Positions 18,824 through 27,382 of a stretch of 63,436 bases of DNA are shown one piece after another (the stretch's first letter is position 1; each line of letters starts with the position of its first letter). Below the pieces are notes generated by a model. That model did not search any database. It was not told where the DNA came from and saw only the letters and a program-made list of their open reading frames with translations. This DNA is from Chitinophagaceae bacterium (lineage in GTDB: Bacteria > Bacteroidota > Bacteroidia > Chitinophagales > Chitinophagaceae): positions 1 to 63,436 of the forward strand of contig JAIEMK010000024.1 of assembly GCA_019752295.1 (NCBI GenBank), given 5' to 3'. The position numbers and the translations under genes were made by a program.

Positions 18824-19591
18824 ATGCGCATCATTTCTTACAATGTAAATGGCATTCGTGCTGCGATAAAAAAAGGCTTTGTTGAATGGTTGCAAACAAA
18901 CCCTGCAGATATTATTTGCCTGCAGGAAACAAAAGCACATAAAGACAATGTAGATTATCAATCCATTGAAAATCTGGGTTATCAGACTTATTGGTTTTCG
19001 GCACAGAAAAAAGGCTATAGCGGAGTGGCTATTTTTACAAAAATAAAACCCGATCAGATTTTCTATGGTAATCAAATCGATCACAGTGATTTTGAAGGCA
19101 GGGTAATTCGTGCAGATTTTGGAAATATTACTTTAATCAATGCGTACTTTCCTTCGGGTACCAGTGGCGACGAGCGACAAACTTATAAATACAAATGGCT
19201 CGCAGAATTTTTTGATTACTTGCAGGAGCTAAGAAAAACCAGACCCGAAATAATTATTCTTGGCGACTACAATATTGCACACAGTCCTATTGATATTCAT
19301 GATCCGAAAGGAAATAAAAACTCTTCGGGTTTTTTACCGGAAGAGAGGGCATGGATGGATCAATTTTTAGCCAATGGTTGGATCGATAGTTTCCGGAAAC
19401 TAAATCCCGAACAAACGGGTGCATATAGTTGGTGGAGTCAGCGTTTCCCCAGTGTTCGATTGGAAAATAAAGGTTGGCGTATCGATTATATTTGTGTCAC
19501 CGACAAAATGCATCTCCAACTAAAAGAAGCTGCAATTTTTCCGGATATAAAACATAGCGACCATTGTCCGATATACCTTTCTTTAAAATAG
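18824..19591 (+). CDS. xth: Exodeoxyribonuclease III
   Basis: 255 residues, the normal length. All exonuclease/AP-endonuclease motifs are present: MRIISYNVNGIRAA at the start, ICLQETKA (metal-binding Glu), ILGDYNIAH (Asp/Asn), and the end SDHCPIYLSLK (Asp-His). It repairs abasic sites and degrades 3' ends. Start ATG 18824 is preceded by a long structured gap. It runs into the DUF4286 gene 24 bases later. Confidence 0.97.
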   Translation: MRIISYNVNGIRAAIKKGFVEWLQTNPADIICLQETKAHKDNVDYQSIENLGYQTYWFSAQKKGYSGVAIFTKIKPDQIFYGNQIDHSDFEGRVIRADFGNITLINAYFPSGTSGDERQTYKYKWLAEFFDYLQELRKTRPEIIILGDYNIAHSPIDIHDPKGNKNSSGFLPEERAWMDQFLANGWIDSFRKLNPEQTGAYSWWSQRFPSVRLENKGWRIDYICVTDKMHLQLKEAAIFPDIKHSDHCPIYLSLK

Positions 19592-19615
19592 TTTTGTTCT
19601 CATTCAATTAAATCT

Positions 19616-19921
19616 ATGTTCATTTATAACGTAACAACAAAGGTCGATCCTTCTATTCACGAAAGCTGGGTAGAATGGATGAAGAATACACATATCCCGC
19701 AAATCATGGATACAGGCTGCTTTGAGCAATTCCAATTTGTTAGGTTACTTGAAATTGATGATAGTGATGGGCCTACTTATGCGGTTCAATATAAAGCAGA
19801 TAGCAAAGCCAACTACAATCTTTACCTCGAAAAACACGCCGGCGCGCTCAGGAAACACGCTTTTGACACTTGGGGTAGTAAAATCATCAGTTTCCGGTCG
19901 TTGATGCAAGTTGTGCATTGA
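19616..19921 (+). CDS. DUF4286 family protein
   Basis: 101 residues, the usual length of this Bacteroidota family. The pattern NVTTKVDPSIHESWVEWMK, then HIPQIMDTGCFEQFQF and the end GSKIISFRSLMQVV agree with DUF4286 as I know it (a ferredoxin-like dimeric alpha-beta barrel). The function is unknown. It probably shares a transcript with xth. Confidence 0.85.
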   Translation: MFIYNVTTKVDPSIHESWVEWMKNTHIPQIMDTGCFEQFQFVRLLEIDDSDGPTYAVQYKADSKANYNLYLEKHAGALRKHAFDTWGSKIISFRSLMQVVH

Positions 19922-19978
19922 GTGTGGAAACTTTTGTTTTTTCGTTTTGGCAATCACAAATCTTTACTATATTCCGCT

Positions 19979-20122
19979 GAAAGCCGCTTTGGATAAGGAT
20001 TTCAGCCACACTCCCACGAAACCCTTTGTAGATAAGCATTTCAGCGATTTGAACTTCCTTAACAGTTCCAAAAAGGGGGTATATTTTTCGTCTGAAACCC
20101 TTTGCTCATACGGATTTTGAGC
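19979..20122. repeat. Three imperfect ~30-bp direct repeats
   Basis: Repeats start near 19979, 20018 and 20092 and share GAAA, a CCCTTTG-type block, a central ATA block and end TTTCAGC or TTTTGAGC. Each also has GAAA...TTTC symmetry. They sit in the 285-base gap between the DUF4286 gene and HU; no gene is visible there. Confidence 0.45.
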
Positions 20123-20144
20123 TAAAAAGGTGCATAAAATAAAT

Positions 20145-20174
20145 TTTGTTGATTGATAAAAGAAAATAAATTTG
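20145..20174 (+). promoter_or_regulatory. Predicted promoter of the HU gene
   Basis: TAAATTTG at 20167-20174 fits the Bacteroidota -7 box TAnnTTTG; a TTTG at 20145-20148, 18 bases before it, fits the -33 box. The HU start codon is 33 bases downstream. Confidence 0.55.
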
Positions 20175-20206
20175 TCTAGTTTAAAAAACAACTTAAAATA
20201 ACATCT

Positions 20207-20476
20207 ATGAACAAAGCTGAATTGATTGCTCAGATTGCTGAAGACGCTAGCATTACAAAAACTCAGGCTAACGCTGCTTTAGATTCTTTCGTTGACACTG
20301 TAACTAAAACTTTAAAGAAAGGCGATAAAGTTACATTGGTAGGATTTGGTACATTCTCTGTATCTAAGCGTGCTGCTCGTACAGGTCGTAACCCTCAAAC
20401 TGGTGCTACTATCAAAATCAAAGCTAAAAAAGTTGCTCGCTTCAAAGCAGGTAAAGAATTGGCTTCAAAAGTATAA
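20207..20476 (+). CDS. hup: HU-family DNA-binding protein
   Basis: 89 residues, the normal HU length. It has the helical start [20 protein letters not shown], the arm motif [18 protein letters not shown] and the conserved GFGTF turn, ending [13 protein letters not shown] is a histone-like dimer that bends and compacts DNA. The codons are strongly biased toward those of abundant proteins (repeated GCT, AAA, ACT). A terminator follows. Confidence 0.96.
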   Translation: MNKAELIAQIAEDASITKTQANAALDSFVDTVTKTLKKGDKVTLVGFGTFSVSKRAARTGRNPQTGATIKIKAKKVARFKAGKELASKV

Positions 20477-20493
20477 CTACTATGTGCCAAATA

Positions 20494-20526
20494 GAAAAAC
20501 CCTCGCAATGTGCGGGGGTTTTTCTA
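20494..20526 (+). terminator. Terminator after HU
   Basis: Stem AAAAACCCTCGCA / TGCGGGGGTTTTT (one mismatch) around a short loop, followed by TTTTT. It ends the HU transcript before THX. Confidence 0.8.
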
Positions 20527-20567
20527 TTTTTACAGCTCATTCATTTTTTAAAATCAAAATTTTCACC

Positions 20568-20681
20568 ATGGGCAGAGGCGATAAAAAAACCGCAAAGGGC
20601 AAAAGATTTAAAGGTTCTTTTGGCAAAAGCAGACCGGCAAACGGCGTTAAATCAAAGAAATTAACTGTTAAACAAGCTTAA
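20568..20681 (+). CDS. thx: 30S ribosomal protein THX
   Basis: 37 residues starting at ATG 20568: MGRGDKKTAKGKRFKGSFGK, then SRPANGVKSKK. This matches the small basic ribosomal protein THX of Thermus and Bacteroidota, which fills a gap in the 16S rRNA head. The gene is too short for many ORF callers. It lies after HU in Chitinophagaceae-like order. Confidence 0.9.
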   Translation: MGRGDKKTAKGKRFKGSFGKSRPANGVKSKKLTVKQA

Positions 20682-20706
20682 TACAGCTCTAAATACCAGT
20701 TTATTG

Positions 20707-20742
20707 AAGCAGTCATGAACAGTCGTGACTGCTTTATTTTTT
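20707..20742. terminator. Bidirectional terminator between THX and the aminotransferase
   Basis: Stem AAGCAGTCATGA / TCGTGACTGCTT (one G-T pair) with loop ACAG and a following T-run. It overlaps the stop codon of the minus-strand gene. Confidence 0.75.
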
Positions 20743-22029
20743 CTTGTCGGCGAGTTCTCTGATTGCCATCACCAATTTATCAAGGTCTTGTATTCTGGTG
20801 TACACATGCGGGGTAATGCGCACGCAGCTTACATTCTCCCAAACAATACCCACTGTATGTATTTTGTAATTATTCAATAATGCACTGTCGAGCTCTCCGG
20901 GAGTCATTCCATCGATACTTACCCCACAAATAGCGCAGGAATATTCTGGTTTAAAGGAAGTATGAATTTTTACTTTCGGATGATTTACCACTTTATTTGC
21001 CCAGTAATTTTTTAAATACCTGATCCTTTCTTCTTTTCTTTTTGAGCCGATTGCCATCTGAAAATTTACCGCTTCACCAATTCCCTGCTCTATCGGGAAA
21101 CTTCTTGTTCCCAAGCTTTCGAATTTTCTGATATCGGTACCGCGTGGTTGATCATTACAAGTGAGTGGCCAGATCTTCGATATTTTATCCTTGCTAATCC
21201 AAAGCATTCCACTTCCAATGGGCGCGCTCAAAAATTTATGCAAGCTGGTTCCAAAATAATCGCATCCCAGATCCGGAATTTTAAAATCCAACAAACCAAA
21301 TGAATGTGCACCATCCACAATTACTTCCAAGCCCCTTGCCTTCGCCATTTTGGCAATTTTCTGCACCGGCATAATCTGACCAATCCAGTTCACAATATGC
21401 GTAATATGAATAATTTTGGTTTTAGGTGTGATGGCATTTTCGTAAGCAGCAACGATCTCCGCATCATTTTCAATCGGAAAAATAAAATTCAACTGCTTAT
21501 ATACAATTCCCTCCCGCAAAGCCCTCTGTTTCCAGGCATTAATCATATTGGGATAGTCTTGCTTGGTGCCGATTACTTCATCGCCTGCTTTCAGATCCAA
21601 GCCATAAATCACCGTATTCAAAGATTCAGTTGCGTTTCGATTGATGGCAATTTCTTCGGGAGAGCAGCCGGCAAGCTCTGCCAGTTTATAACGCAAGGGT
21701 TCTCTTCCCTGATCTAAAATGCGCCACATATAATAAGACGGTCCCATATTGGTCATGTCGTTATAACGGGCAACAGCCTCTTGAACTACTCTTGGAGACG
21801 GACTAACCCCGCCATTATTCAGATTTATCAGATCCGCGTTAACGGTATAGCTCTGTTGAATCACAGACCAATAGTCTTCATCTGCAGCGGCTTGTTCGGG
21901 GGTTAATAACTGAACTTTTTTCTGTGCCAACTCAAAGCTGGCGGCATGCAATTGATTAAAAAGACTATTCGCCGAAAAAGCACCTGCCAATAGTCCCATT
22001 TTTTGAATAAACGCTCTTCTTTGGTTCAC
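20734..22029 (-). CDS. PLP-dependent class V aminotransferase with twin-arginine-like leader
   Basis: 431 residues from GTG 22029 (NQRRAFIQKMGLLAGAFSA). The leader has a twin-arginine pattern (RRAFIQ) and a hydrophobic stretch, so export by the Tat system is likely; tatC is in this window at 41596. PLP-lysine candidate Lys265 lies in TSLHKFLSAPIGSG, and VIVDGAHSFG carries the PLP-binding Asp. The family is isopenicillin-N epimerase-like/class V; the substrate is unknown. Tat export of a PLP enzyme is notable because the folded holoenzyme would be carried across. Confidence 0.85.
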   Translation of the reverse strand: MNQRRAFIQKMGLLAGAFSANSLFNQLHAASFELAQKKVQLLTPEQAAADEDYWSVIQQSYTVNADLINLNNGGVSPSPRVVQEAVARYNDMTNMGPSYYMWRILDQGREPLRYKLAELAGCSPEEIAINRNATESLNTVIYGLDLKAGDEVIGTKQDYPNMINAWKQRALREGIVYKQLNFIFPIENDAEIVAAYENAITPKTKIIHITHIVNWIGQIMPVQKIAKMAKARGLEVIVDGAHSFGLLDFKIPDLGCDYFGTSLHKFLSAPIGSGMLWISKDKISKIWPLTCNDQPRGTDIRKFESLGTRSFPIEQGIGEAVNFQMAIGSKRKEERIRYLKNYWANKVVNHPKVKIHTSFKPEYSCAICGVSIDGMTPGELDSALLNNYKIHTVGIVWENVSCVRITPHVYTRIQDLDKLVMAIRELADKKK

Positions 22030-22106
22030 AGTTGTCGGTTTTACAAGAAAGTTAAGGAAAAAAAGAAGCTTAACATGCTATCTTTGTCGCGAAATTCAAA
22101 TTAAAA

Positions 22107-22325
22107 ATGAATAAAAACCGGATCATTGCTGGGCTTATATTGCTGTTAATACTCAATAGCCATCCTTTAAATGCACAGTGTTCGATTTGCACCAAAACCG
22201 CCTCACAATTGGGTGAAGGACCGGCAAAAGCATTGAATTCAGCAATTCTTTATTTGGCATTTACTCCGCTTGCAATTATGGGATATATTGGCTGGCGTTG
22301 GTGGAAAAACGAAAAAGAGCTCTAG
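22107..22325 (+). CDS. Small secreted/membrane protein with CxxC
   Basis: 72 residues. It has an N-terminal hydrophobic segment (about residues 6-22), a CSIC motif right after it, the phrase TKTASQLGEGPAKALNSAI and a C-terminal transmembrane segment (ILYLAFTPLAIMGYIGWRWW). This looks like a conserved Bacteroidota small membrane protein of unknown function. TATCTTTG at 22079-22086 fits a -7 promoter box. The next gene starts 10 bases later. Confidence 0.7.
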   Translation: MNKNRIIAGLILLLILNSHPLNAQCSICTKTASQLGEGPAKALNSAILYLAFTPLAIMGYIGWRWWKNEKEL

Positions 22326-22335
22326 TAAATTAACT

Positions 22336-23235
22336 ATGAACCCATCCATCGAAAAAAACTATCGTGTACCGCCGGCAAATGCGCTGTATTCGATCATGAT
22401 TCCAAGTTGGAATAATTTGCCTTACCTACAGCTTTGCATTGCCAGTATCCGCAAAAATTCTTTTTATACGCACGAGATCATCGTTCATATCAACGAAGGA
22501 AAGGATGGAACACTCGATTGGGTGAAAGCACAAACCGATATTAGTTATTCTTACAGTGTAAAGAATGTAGGAGTTTGTTATGCGCTAAACAGTTGCAGGT
22601 CTTTGGCAACTACCAACTATTTATTATACCTAAATGATGATATGTATGTTTGCCCTGATTGGGACAAACCACTCAAAGAAGCGATTGATAGTATCGGGCA
22701 CCATTATTTTTTTCTGTCCGCAACTGCAATTGAATTAAGGCCTCAAAGCCGTTGTTCTATTGAAAAAAATTACGGACACAATATTGATACCTTTCGTGAA
22801 GAAGCATTGCTGAAAGAGTTTCATTTACTTCCAATGCAGGATTGGCAGGGTGCTACATGGCCTCCCAATATTGTACACAAAGATATTTGGGATTTGGTTG
22901 GAGGCTATAGTGTTGAGTTTAGTCCGGGCATGTATTCCGATCCCGAATTTTCTATGAAACTTTGGAAGCTGGGTGTTCGCATTTTTAAGGGCGTTGCGAG
23001 TAGCAGGGTGTATCATTTTGGTTCGATATCGGTAAAAAGAATCAAGCACAATAAAGGCTATTCCAGATTTATTTCAAAATGGGGAATCACTTCAGGAACA
23101 TTTTCGAAATACTATCTCAGAAGAGGAGAAATATTTGATGGCCCATTGGTTGCTCAACAAGTTCCCATACACATTCAACTCAAAAATTTTATTAAAAGGG
23201 TTGCACTTACATTTTCTAAAGAGTCGTACAAATAA
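22336..23235 (+). CDS. Family 2 glycosyltransferase
   Basis: 299 residues from ATG 22336; the frame extends upstream but the earlier start overlaps the previous gene. GT-A features are YSIMIPSWNNLPYLQLCIAS at the start, LLYLNDDMYVCPDWDKPL (the DxD-like donor-binding element) and an acceptor region with GGYSVEFSPGMYSDPEF. Cytosolic or membrane-edge transfer of a sugar onto envelope glycan is expected. It lies in the same direction as the small membrane protein gene. Confidence 0.88.
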   Translation: MNPSIEKNYRVPPANALYSIMIPSWNNLPYLQLCIASIRKNSFYTHEIIVHINEGKDGTLDWVKAQTDISYSYSVKNVGVCYALNSCRSLATTNYLLYLNDDMYVCPDWDKPLKEAIDSIGHHYFFLSATAIELRPQSRCSIEKNYGHNIDTFREEALLKEFHLLPMQDWQGATWPPNIVHKDIWDLVGGYSVEFSPGMYSDPEFSMKLWKLGVRIFKGVASSRVYHFGSISVKRIKHNKGYSRFISKWGITSGTFSKYYLRRGEIFDGPLVAQQVPIHIQLKNFIKRVALTFSKESYK

Positions 23236-23282
23236 TTTGCATGCTTGTTCTTTCGATAAACATAGAACTAAGTTTAGCTTTT

Positions 23283-23289
23283 GTTAGCC
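23283..23289 (-). other. attC-like terminal core box
   Basis: GTTAGCC on the plus strand (GGCTAAC on the minus strand), a few bases beyond the stop codon of the 23304 gene. It matches the box that closes the doc module at 24022-24028; see findings. Confidence 0.35.
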
Positions 23290-23303
23290 GCATAGTCTGG
23301 TCT

Positions 23304-23816
23304 TCAACAAGGTTCCCACCATTCCAATTTGACAAGCTTGCCTTTTTCAAAATACAAAAAACAATATCCGTCACAATCTGAACATGGGCTTAGCCTGACC
23401 ATGTTTCCGTTATTTTCTTTGATTGCAGCTTTTGTGCTGACTGGATAAACCTTTTGCAAATCTTGAAATGTAGTTTTATTCGACAGTTTTATTTTTGCAG
23501 TAGTGTAAGTAAATTTTCCGCTTCGAAAATTTACTTCACTGATTTGGGCTTCGTTATCAAAAAGTAAAAACTTTGTACTGTCATAGTAATACCAGTTTCT
23601 AACTTTAGCTTTCTCCTGTTCTTCAGTCAATCCACATTCGCCTTCGAAAATTTCAATTTTAGTTGGTTTACCTAAAACTCGCAGTAAATCAGCCTTAGTC
23701 AATGCATTTGGAATTGAGCCATTCACCTTGGAAGTTTTATAATCTAAAAACTCTTCTTTGATTTGCCCCAAAGCAAGAAAGCTAATAAAAAATGAAATAA
23801 ATAATAATGGGTTCAT
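23304..23816 (-). CDS. Unknown secreted protein in cassette-like island
   Basis: 170 residues with a signal peptide (FISFFISFLALGQ). The mature part has four late Cys (Cys143/Cys146/Cys150-type SPCSDCDGYCFLYF and a final Cys). I do not recognise the family. It begins 15 bases from a palindromic attC-like site and ends near a GTTAGCC box, so it sits like one cassette. Confidence 0.65.
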   Translation of the reverse strand: MNPLLFISFFISFLALGQIKEEFLDYKTSKVNGSIPNALTKADLLRVLGKPTKIEIFEGECGLTEEQEKAKVRNWYYYDSTKFLLFDNEAQISEVNFRSGKFTYTTAKIKLSNKTTFQDLQKVYPVSTKAAIKENNGNMVRLSPCSDCDGYCFLYFEKGKLVKLEWWEPC

Positions 23817-23830
23817 AATTATTGAATTTG

Positions 23831-24028
23831 GGTTAACGTTCAGGCATTGAAGCGGTTGCTAAATGTACTTCAGTTGCTCGTAGTTACCTATTGCTGAATA
23901 AATTTACAAAAGGAAATGATATATTTTACTGCTGGGATTTATTGTGACAAGCTGAGTACTGGTGTTGGGAAATTTATTGGGCTGATGAGCTACTCCATTG
24001 AACCAATTGCTTCAATGCCCTGTTAGCC
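23831..24028. repeat. attC-like imperfect palindrome, site A
   Basis: Ends GGTTAAC (23831-23837) and GTTAGCC (24022-24028) pair closely, as do inner arms GGCATTGAAGCGGTTG (23843-23858) and CAATTGCTTCAATGCC (24004-24019). The stop codon TAA of doc lies in the right box. About 150 bases of loop share text with other sites (GCTGGGATTTATTGTGACAA). Confidence 0.6.
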
Positions 24029-24406
24029 GTTTTTTTTAACAGTATGCGTAGCTAACCAACTAACAATTGAATCAAATTTTGATTTACCTGAAGCGATGTC
24101 AATAACAAAATTGTATTTCTCTTCTTGAGTAGCAATGATATCGAAGTTATTAGTCAAAAGAATTAGTCTCATTAAAACATATCCCGTTCTTTTATTACCA
24201 TCTACAAATGGATGATTAATAAGAATGCTTTCGATTAGAGATGCAGCCTTTTCAATTGTGGTGGGATAAAGTTCTTTGCCATCGAAGGTTTGTAGACATC
24301 TTGCTAAAGCTGAGCTTAATAATTCTTTATCTCTTATGCCATTTGCACCGCCAAATTCATCAATAAGGATTTGATGAATATCTACAACTTCTTTGTAAGA
24401 GATCAT
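24023..24406 (-). CDS. doc: Doc/Fic-type toxin (death-on-curing)
   Basis: 127 residues. The Fic motif HPFVDGNKRTG (residues 65-75) has the Doc form HxFx(D)GNKR. Doc from phage P1 phosphorylates EF-Tu and blocks translation; family members can AMPylate or phosphorylate. The gene is translated after an upstream antitoxin with a 4-bp ATGA-type overlap (24403-24406). Its stop codon is inside a palindromic attC-like box. Active-site residues are intact, so it should be functional. Confidence 0.93.
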   Translation of the reverse strand: MISYKEVVDIHQILIDEFGGANGIRDKELLSSALARCLQTFDGKELYPTTIEKAASLIESILINHPFVDGNKRTGYVLMRLILLTNNFDIIATQEEKYNFVIDIASGKSKFDSIVSWLATHTVKKNG

Positions 24407-24591
24407 TTGGCTAGTTTAGCTAATAATTCTTTGTCTTCAGTAAGAATTCTATTTAATGAGGAATTAATTGAAGAGTCAACGCCATTGCGAGAATCTAATT
24501 CCTTTAAGAATGACAAAAGTTCAGCCAATGCCTTGTCAGAAAATTTGTCAAGGACTTTGCCGATTTCGTATTTAATTTCCTCTTTTGACAT
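24403..24591 (-). CDS. Predicted antitoxin of the Doc module
   Basis: 62 residues from ATG 24591 (MSKEEIKYEIGKVLDKFS, then DKALAELLSFLKEL). Strong helical pattern, polar, no signal peptide; it ends LLAKLAK. It overlaps doc by 4 bp. A frame open further upstream reaches 24744 but that part covers a palindromic repeat. The pairing with doc is positional and strong; I do not name the antitoxin family. Confidence 0.75.
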   Translation of the reverse strand: MSKEEIKYEIGKVLDKFSDKALAELLSFLKELDSRNGVDSSINSSLNRILTEDKELLAKLAK

Positions 24592-24759
24592 TTTGGAACA
24601 ATTGAATAGTGAAAATACTATTTTTTTAAGAAATCTAATAACTCTAAAATTGCGGTTAATGTCCAGTTGAAACCAAGGTTGATTTATTGTTGCCGCGGGG
24701 TACCCGCGTTCCGTCCGCCGCCACAACTCCAAGCAATGTTGCACGATCGTTTTTCTCTG

Positions 24760-25524
24760 TCACCCAAATGAGGCTTTGAGTTTTTTCATATTCTCTTCAT
24801 AGTAGCGGTGTGGCAGGTATTTCAATTTTGGCAATTCCGTTTTTAGTCGCTCCATGTCTTTCTTTGGAATGTCAAACGCCCAATTAAATGTCACTAGATT
24901 TTTAAGATTAAATACTATGTCAATTCGTTTGTCAACACAGCTAATCATTGCTGTACTAAAGTAGATGAGATTTGTTAGCTTACTAATTGGCTCGAAGGTG
25001 TCAACTTTTTGTTTTGTGTATATGCCGCCCTTTATTGATAAAAACTTGAGGTTAGTTAAGTTTGATAATGGCGAAAAGTCAGTTATTTTCTTGAAACTTT
25101 CAATATCAAGAACTTCAAGGTTTTTCAGAGTAGTTAGTGGTTTAATGCTTTCTACTTTTGCAGAACCTCCAATTTTTAAAAATTTTAAACTAGTTAAGTT
25201 TGAAATATTATCAAGAGTTTTTATGCTGCTCCATTTAATGTTAAGCCCAGTTAGCTTTTTCAATTTACAAACACTGTCAAAAAGTTGTTGAGTCAAATGT
25301 GTAGTGACCCAAAGCATTTCAACGTCTTTGCAATTTGGTAAAAAGTCAACCCACTCTTTCACCAACTTTTTCTGTTGAGTTAGTGTCATATCAAAAATTT
25401 GGCTGCAAGCGATATTAAGCTTTGCTTGTCCTTTGTATTCATGTGGGTAAGTGATGCTGTCTGGCGGAAAATTATTGGTCTTGTCTCTATGCCAAAAGCC
25501 GTATTCAATTTGTTTCTCTGTCAT
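24760..25524 (-). CDS. Leucine-rich repeat protein
   Basis: 254 residues. About five LRR-like turns are visible in the middle: LKKLTGLNIKWSSIKTLDNI, SNLTSLKFLKIGGSAKVESI, TTLKNLEVLDIESFKKITDF, SNLTNLKFLSIKGG and SKLTNLIYFSTAM. There is no signal peptide at the start (MTEKQIEYGFWHRD), so it is probably cytosolic, and it may bind a protein partner. It lies between doc's antitoxin and an amidohydrolase in the cassette-like island. Confidence 0.8.
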   Translation of the reverse strand: MTEKQIEYGFWHRDKTNNFPPDSITYPHEYKGQAKLNIACSQIFDMTLTQQKKLVKEWVDFLPNCKDVEMLWVTTHLTQQLFDSVCKLKKLTGLNIKWSSIKTLDNISNLTSLKFLKIGGSAKVESIKPLTTLKNLEVLDIESFKKITDFSPLSNLTNLKFLSIKGGIYTKQKVDTFEPISKLTNLIYFSTAMISCVDKRIDIVFNLKNLVTFNWAFDIPKKDMERLKTELPKLKYLPHRYYEENMKKLKASFG

Positions 25525-25581
25525 CGAGATTGTTCTTTAAAATGTTGTGTGCCGTTTTTCTTCATGCCATTAAGCACTGCT

Positions 25582-26937
25582 TTAATTTTTATAAACAACC
25601 CCATCTTTAATAATTGTCTTGGTTGCAAGAAAGTTTTTATAGTCGTCGAATGGACTTTTTTCCCAAATTAATATGTCAGCTCTTTTTCCTTTTTCTATCG
25701 AACCGTATTTATTATCTAAACCCAAAGCTGTTGCACCGTTGATTGTAGAAATTTGAAGTATTGCAGGGACTGAAAATCCATTTTCAAATAATAGTAGTTG
25801 TTCTGAAATTATTGCTTTACCACCATTTGCACAATCAGTACCAATTCTAAGTTTTATTCCTTTGTCAAATAACTGTTTTACATAGCTCATAAATATTTTA
25901 AAGCTTTCCTTGCACCTTGCTATTTGTTCTTTTGACAATAATGTGTCTGTCTTATTGATAAAATAGGTTAAGCCGAATTGTTCTGCCATAAGATGAATTG
26001 TTGTAGAAAATGTTGCTTTATTTTTTGACAGCTTGTTAATCAAAGAATCCATTGCAGTTTTATTCTTGTCGTGAATAAAACGAAACATTTCTAATCGTAC
26101 TAGTGGAAAGTTTGAGATTGTTGGGGCATAATATTTTTGCATTTGTAAACTAAAATTTTTGCCGTCATTTTGAAAGTGTAAAATACTATTGTCGAGAGTT
26201 AGAATATGTTCATAATTGCGTAACCCAATGTCTAAAGTTGTATCCATAAACATCACATTTTGGTCAATATGCCCATAGATTTTCATCCCTAAACTATCGG
26301 CAGTTTTAAATGCTGCTTCAAACTCAGGTTTATGCAAACGCCAATAGAGTTTTATATGCCTAATACCTAATTTGTAATATTCTAAAACTTTTTGCTTTGC
26401 CGCTAATGGACTTTCTACAGTTATGTGGTTTATATAAGGTTTACGGCTTTCGTTTGAAATCAAGGCTCCGCCTACTGTATAAATGTCTAGGTAATTCGGT
26501 AATGGGTCTGCAGTCCAACTAAGTATTGGTTGCAACCACTTTTCTGGCTGCCCCATTATCATAGCAGTTGTTACACCATAAGGAAGATAGGTATCTGAAA
26601 GTTTTTTTCTGTAAAACATTAAGGAGTCCTTAGGTAAATATTCTGGTGCTGCATTATAGTCACCAAAAACATCAGTCGGATGTATATGTGTGTCAATGAA
26701 ACCTGGTGTTATCAATCTTCCTTTTGCGTCAATTGTCTTTGTTGCTAAAAAATCTTTTTTATTTTTCGTTACAACTACGATAATACCCGCTTTAATCAGT
26801 ATAATCTGGTTCTTTGAAACCGTTCCGCTTTTGCTGTCAAATACAGTCGCGTTTTTAATTGCAAGGTCATAACTTTTTGTCTGTCCACATAAAGCAAGTG
26901 CAATTAAAAGAGACAAAAAAAAAGTAAGTGATTTCAT
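25582..26937 (-). CDS. Secreted amidohydrolase-superfamily protein
   Basis: 451 residues with a signal peptide (about 1-19, LALCGQ). The metal motif is FIDTHIHPTD (His84, His86), with a later His (YGHIDQN region) and IGTDCANGG (Asp near residue 368). The fold is the amidohydrolase TIM barrel with a small beta-sandwich from both ends (AKGRLITPGF at the start of the barrel and KRADILIWEKSPFDDYKNFL at the end). Dipeptidase or imidazolonepropionase-like activity is possible; the substrate is unknown. Confidence 0.85.
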   Translation of the reverse strand: MKSLTFFLSLLIALALCGQTKSYDLAIKNATVFDSKSGTVSKNQIILIKAGIIVVVTKNKKDFLATKTIDAKGRLITPGFIDTHIHPTDVFGDYNAAPEYLPKDSLMFYRKKLSDTYLPYGVTTAMIMGQPEKWLQPILSWTADPLPNYLDIYTVGGALISNESRKPYINHITVESPLAAKQKVLEYYKLGIRHIKLYWRLHKPEFEAAFKTADSLGMKIYGHIDQNVMFMDTTLDIGLRNYEHILTLDNSILHFQNDGKNFSLQMQKYYAPTISNFPLVRLEMFRFIHDKNKTAMDSLINKLSKNKATFSTTIHLMAEQFGLTYFINKTDTLLSKEQIARCKESFKIFMSYVKQLFDKGIKLRIGTDCANGGKAIISEQLLLFENGFSVPAILQISTINGATALGLDNKYGSIEKGKRADILIWEKSPFDDYKNFLATKTIIKDGVVYKN

Positions 26938-27288
26938 AATCGTAAGGTCTGTCTAAAATGACGCACAACGCCAGTTTGTCTAAAAACTCGCTAGCAAACT
27001 AAATATACAAAAAATGCGAACTCTTTTCAGGCGATCCTAGCGATAGTGGGATAATAATTTGCAAATAATATTTTACAAATCTGTGCTCTTATTTTTGGTA
27101 TAAATGCGATTTGTCGGGCCGGCTTTCCCAAAACAATCATGCAAGTTCTTTTAGATAAGGGAAGTTTTGTGCTATTCAAAAAAAATGAAAAAATAAACTA
27201 ACCGATTACTCCAAAAATAAATGGTTGAAATAAAATCATATCCAATTTTTCTTTTGCAAATGCAAAGCTGCAAAACGACAACTCCATA
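26938..27288. other. Long gap with attC-like half site, no gene supported
   Basis: A GCACAAC box at 26963-26969 resembles the cassette boundaries elsewhere. The longest plus-strand frame is about 33 codons (MRFVGPAFPKTIMQVLLDKG at 27104 onward) with no known domain. Confidence 0.35.
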
Positions 27289-27377
27289 ATACAACAACAC
27301 TCCAAAATTTACCGGTTTCGTTCAACATTAGGCCCATTGTTTGCGCTGCGCACCCAACGAAGTCTTTGTTGTTGTAT
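27289..27377. repeat. attC-like imperfect palindrome, site B
   Basis: 89 bp with perfect 10-bp ends ATACAACAAC (27289-27298) and GTTGTTGTAT (27368-27377) and inner arms TTTCGTT / AACGAAG. The stop codon of the lipoprotein gene lies 6 bases beyond the right end. Confidence 0.6.
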
Positions 27378-27382
27378 GCTGC

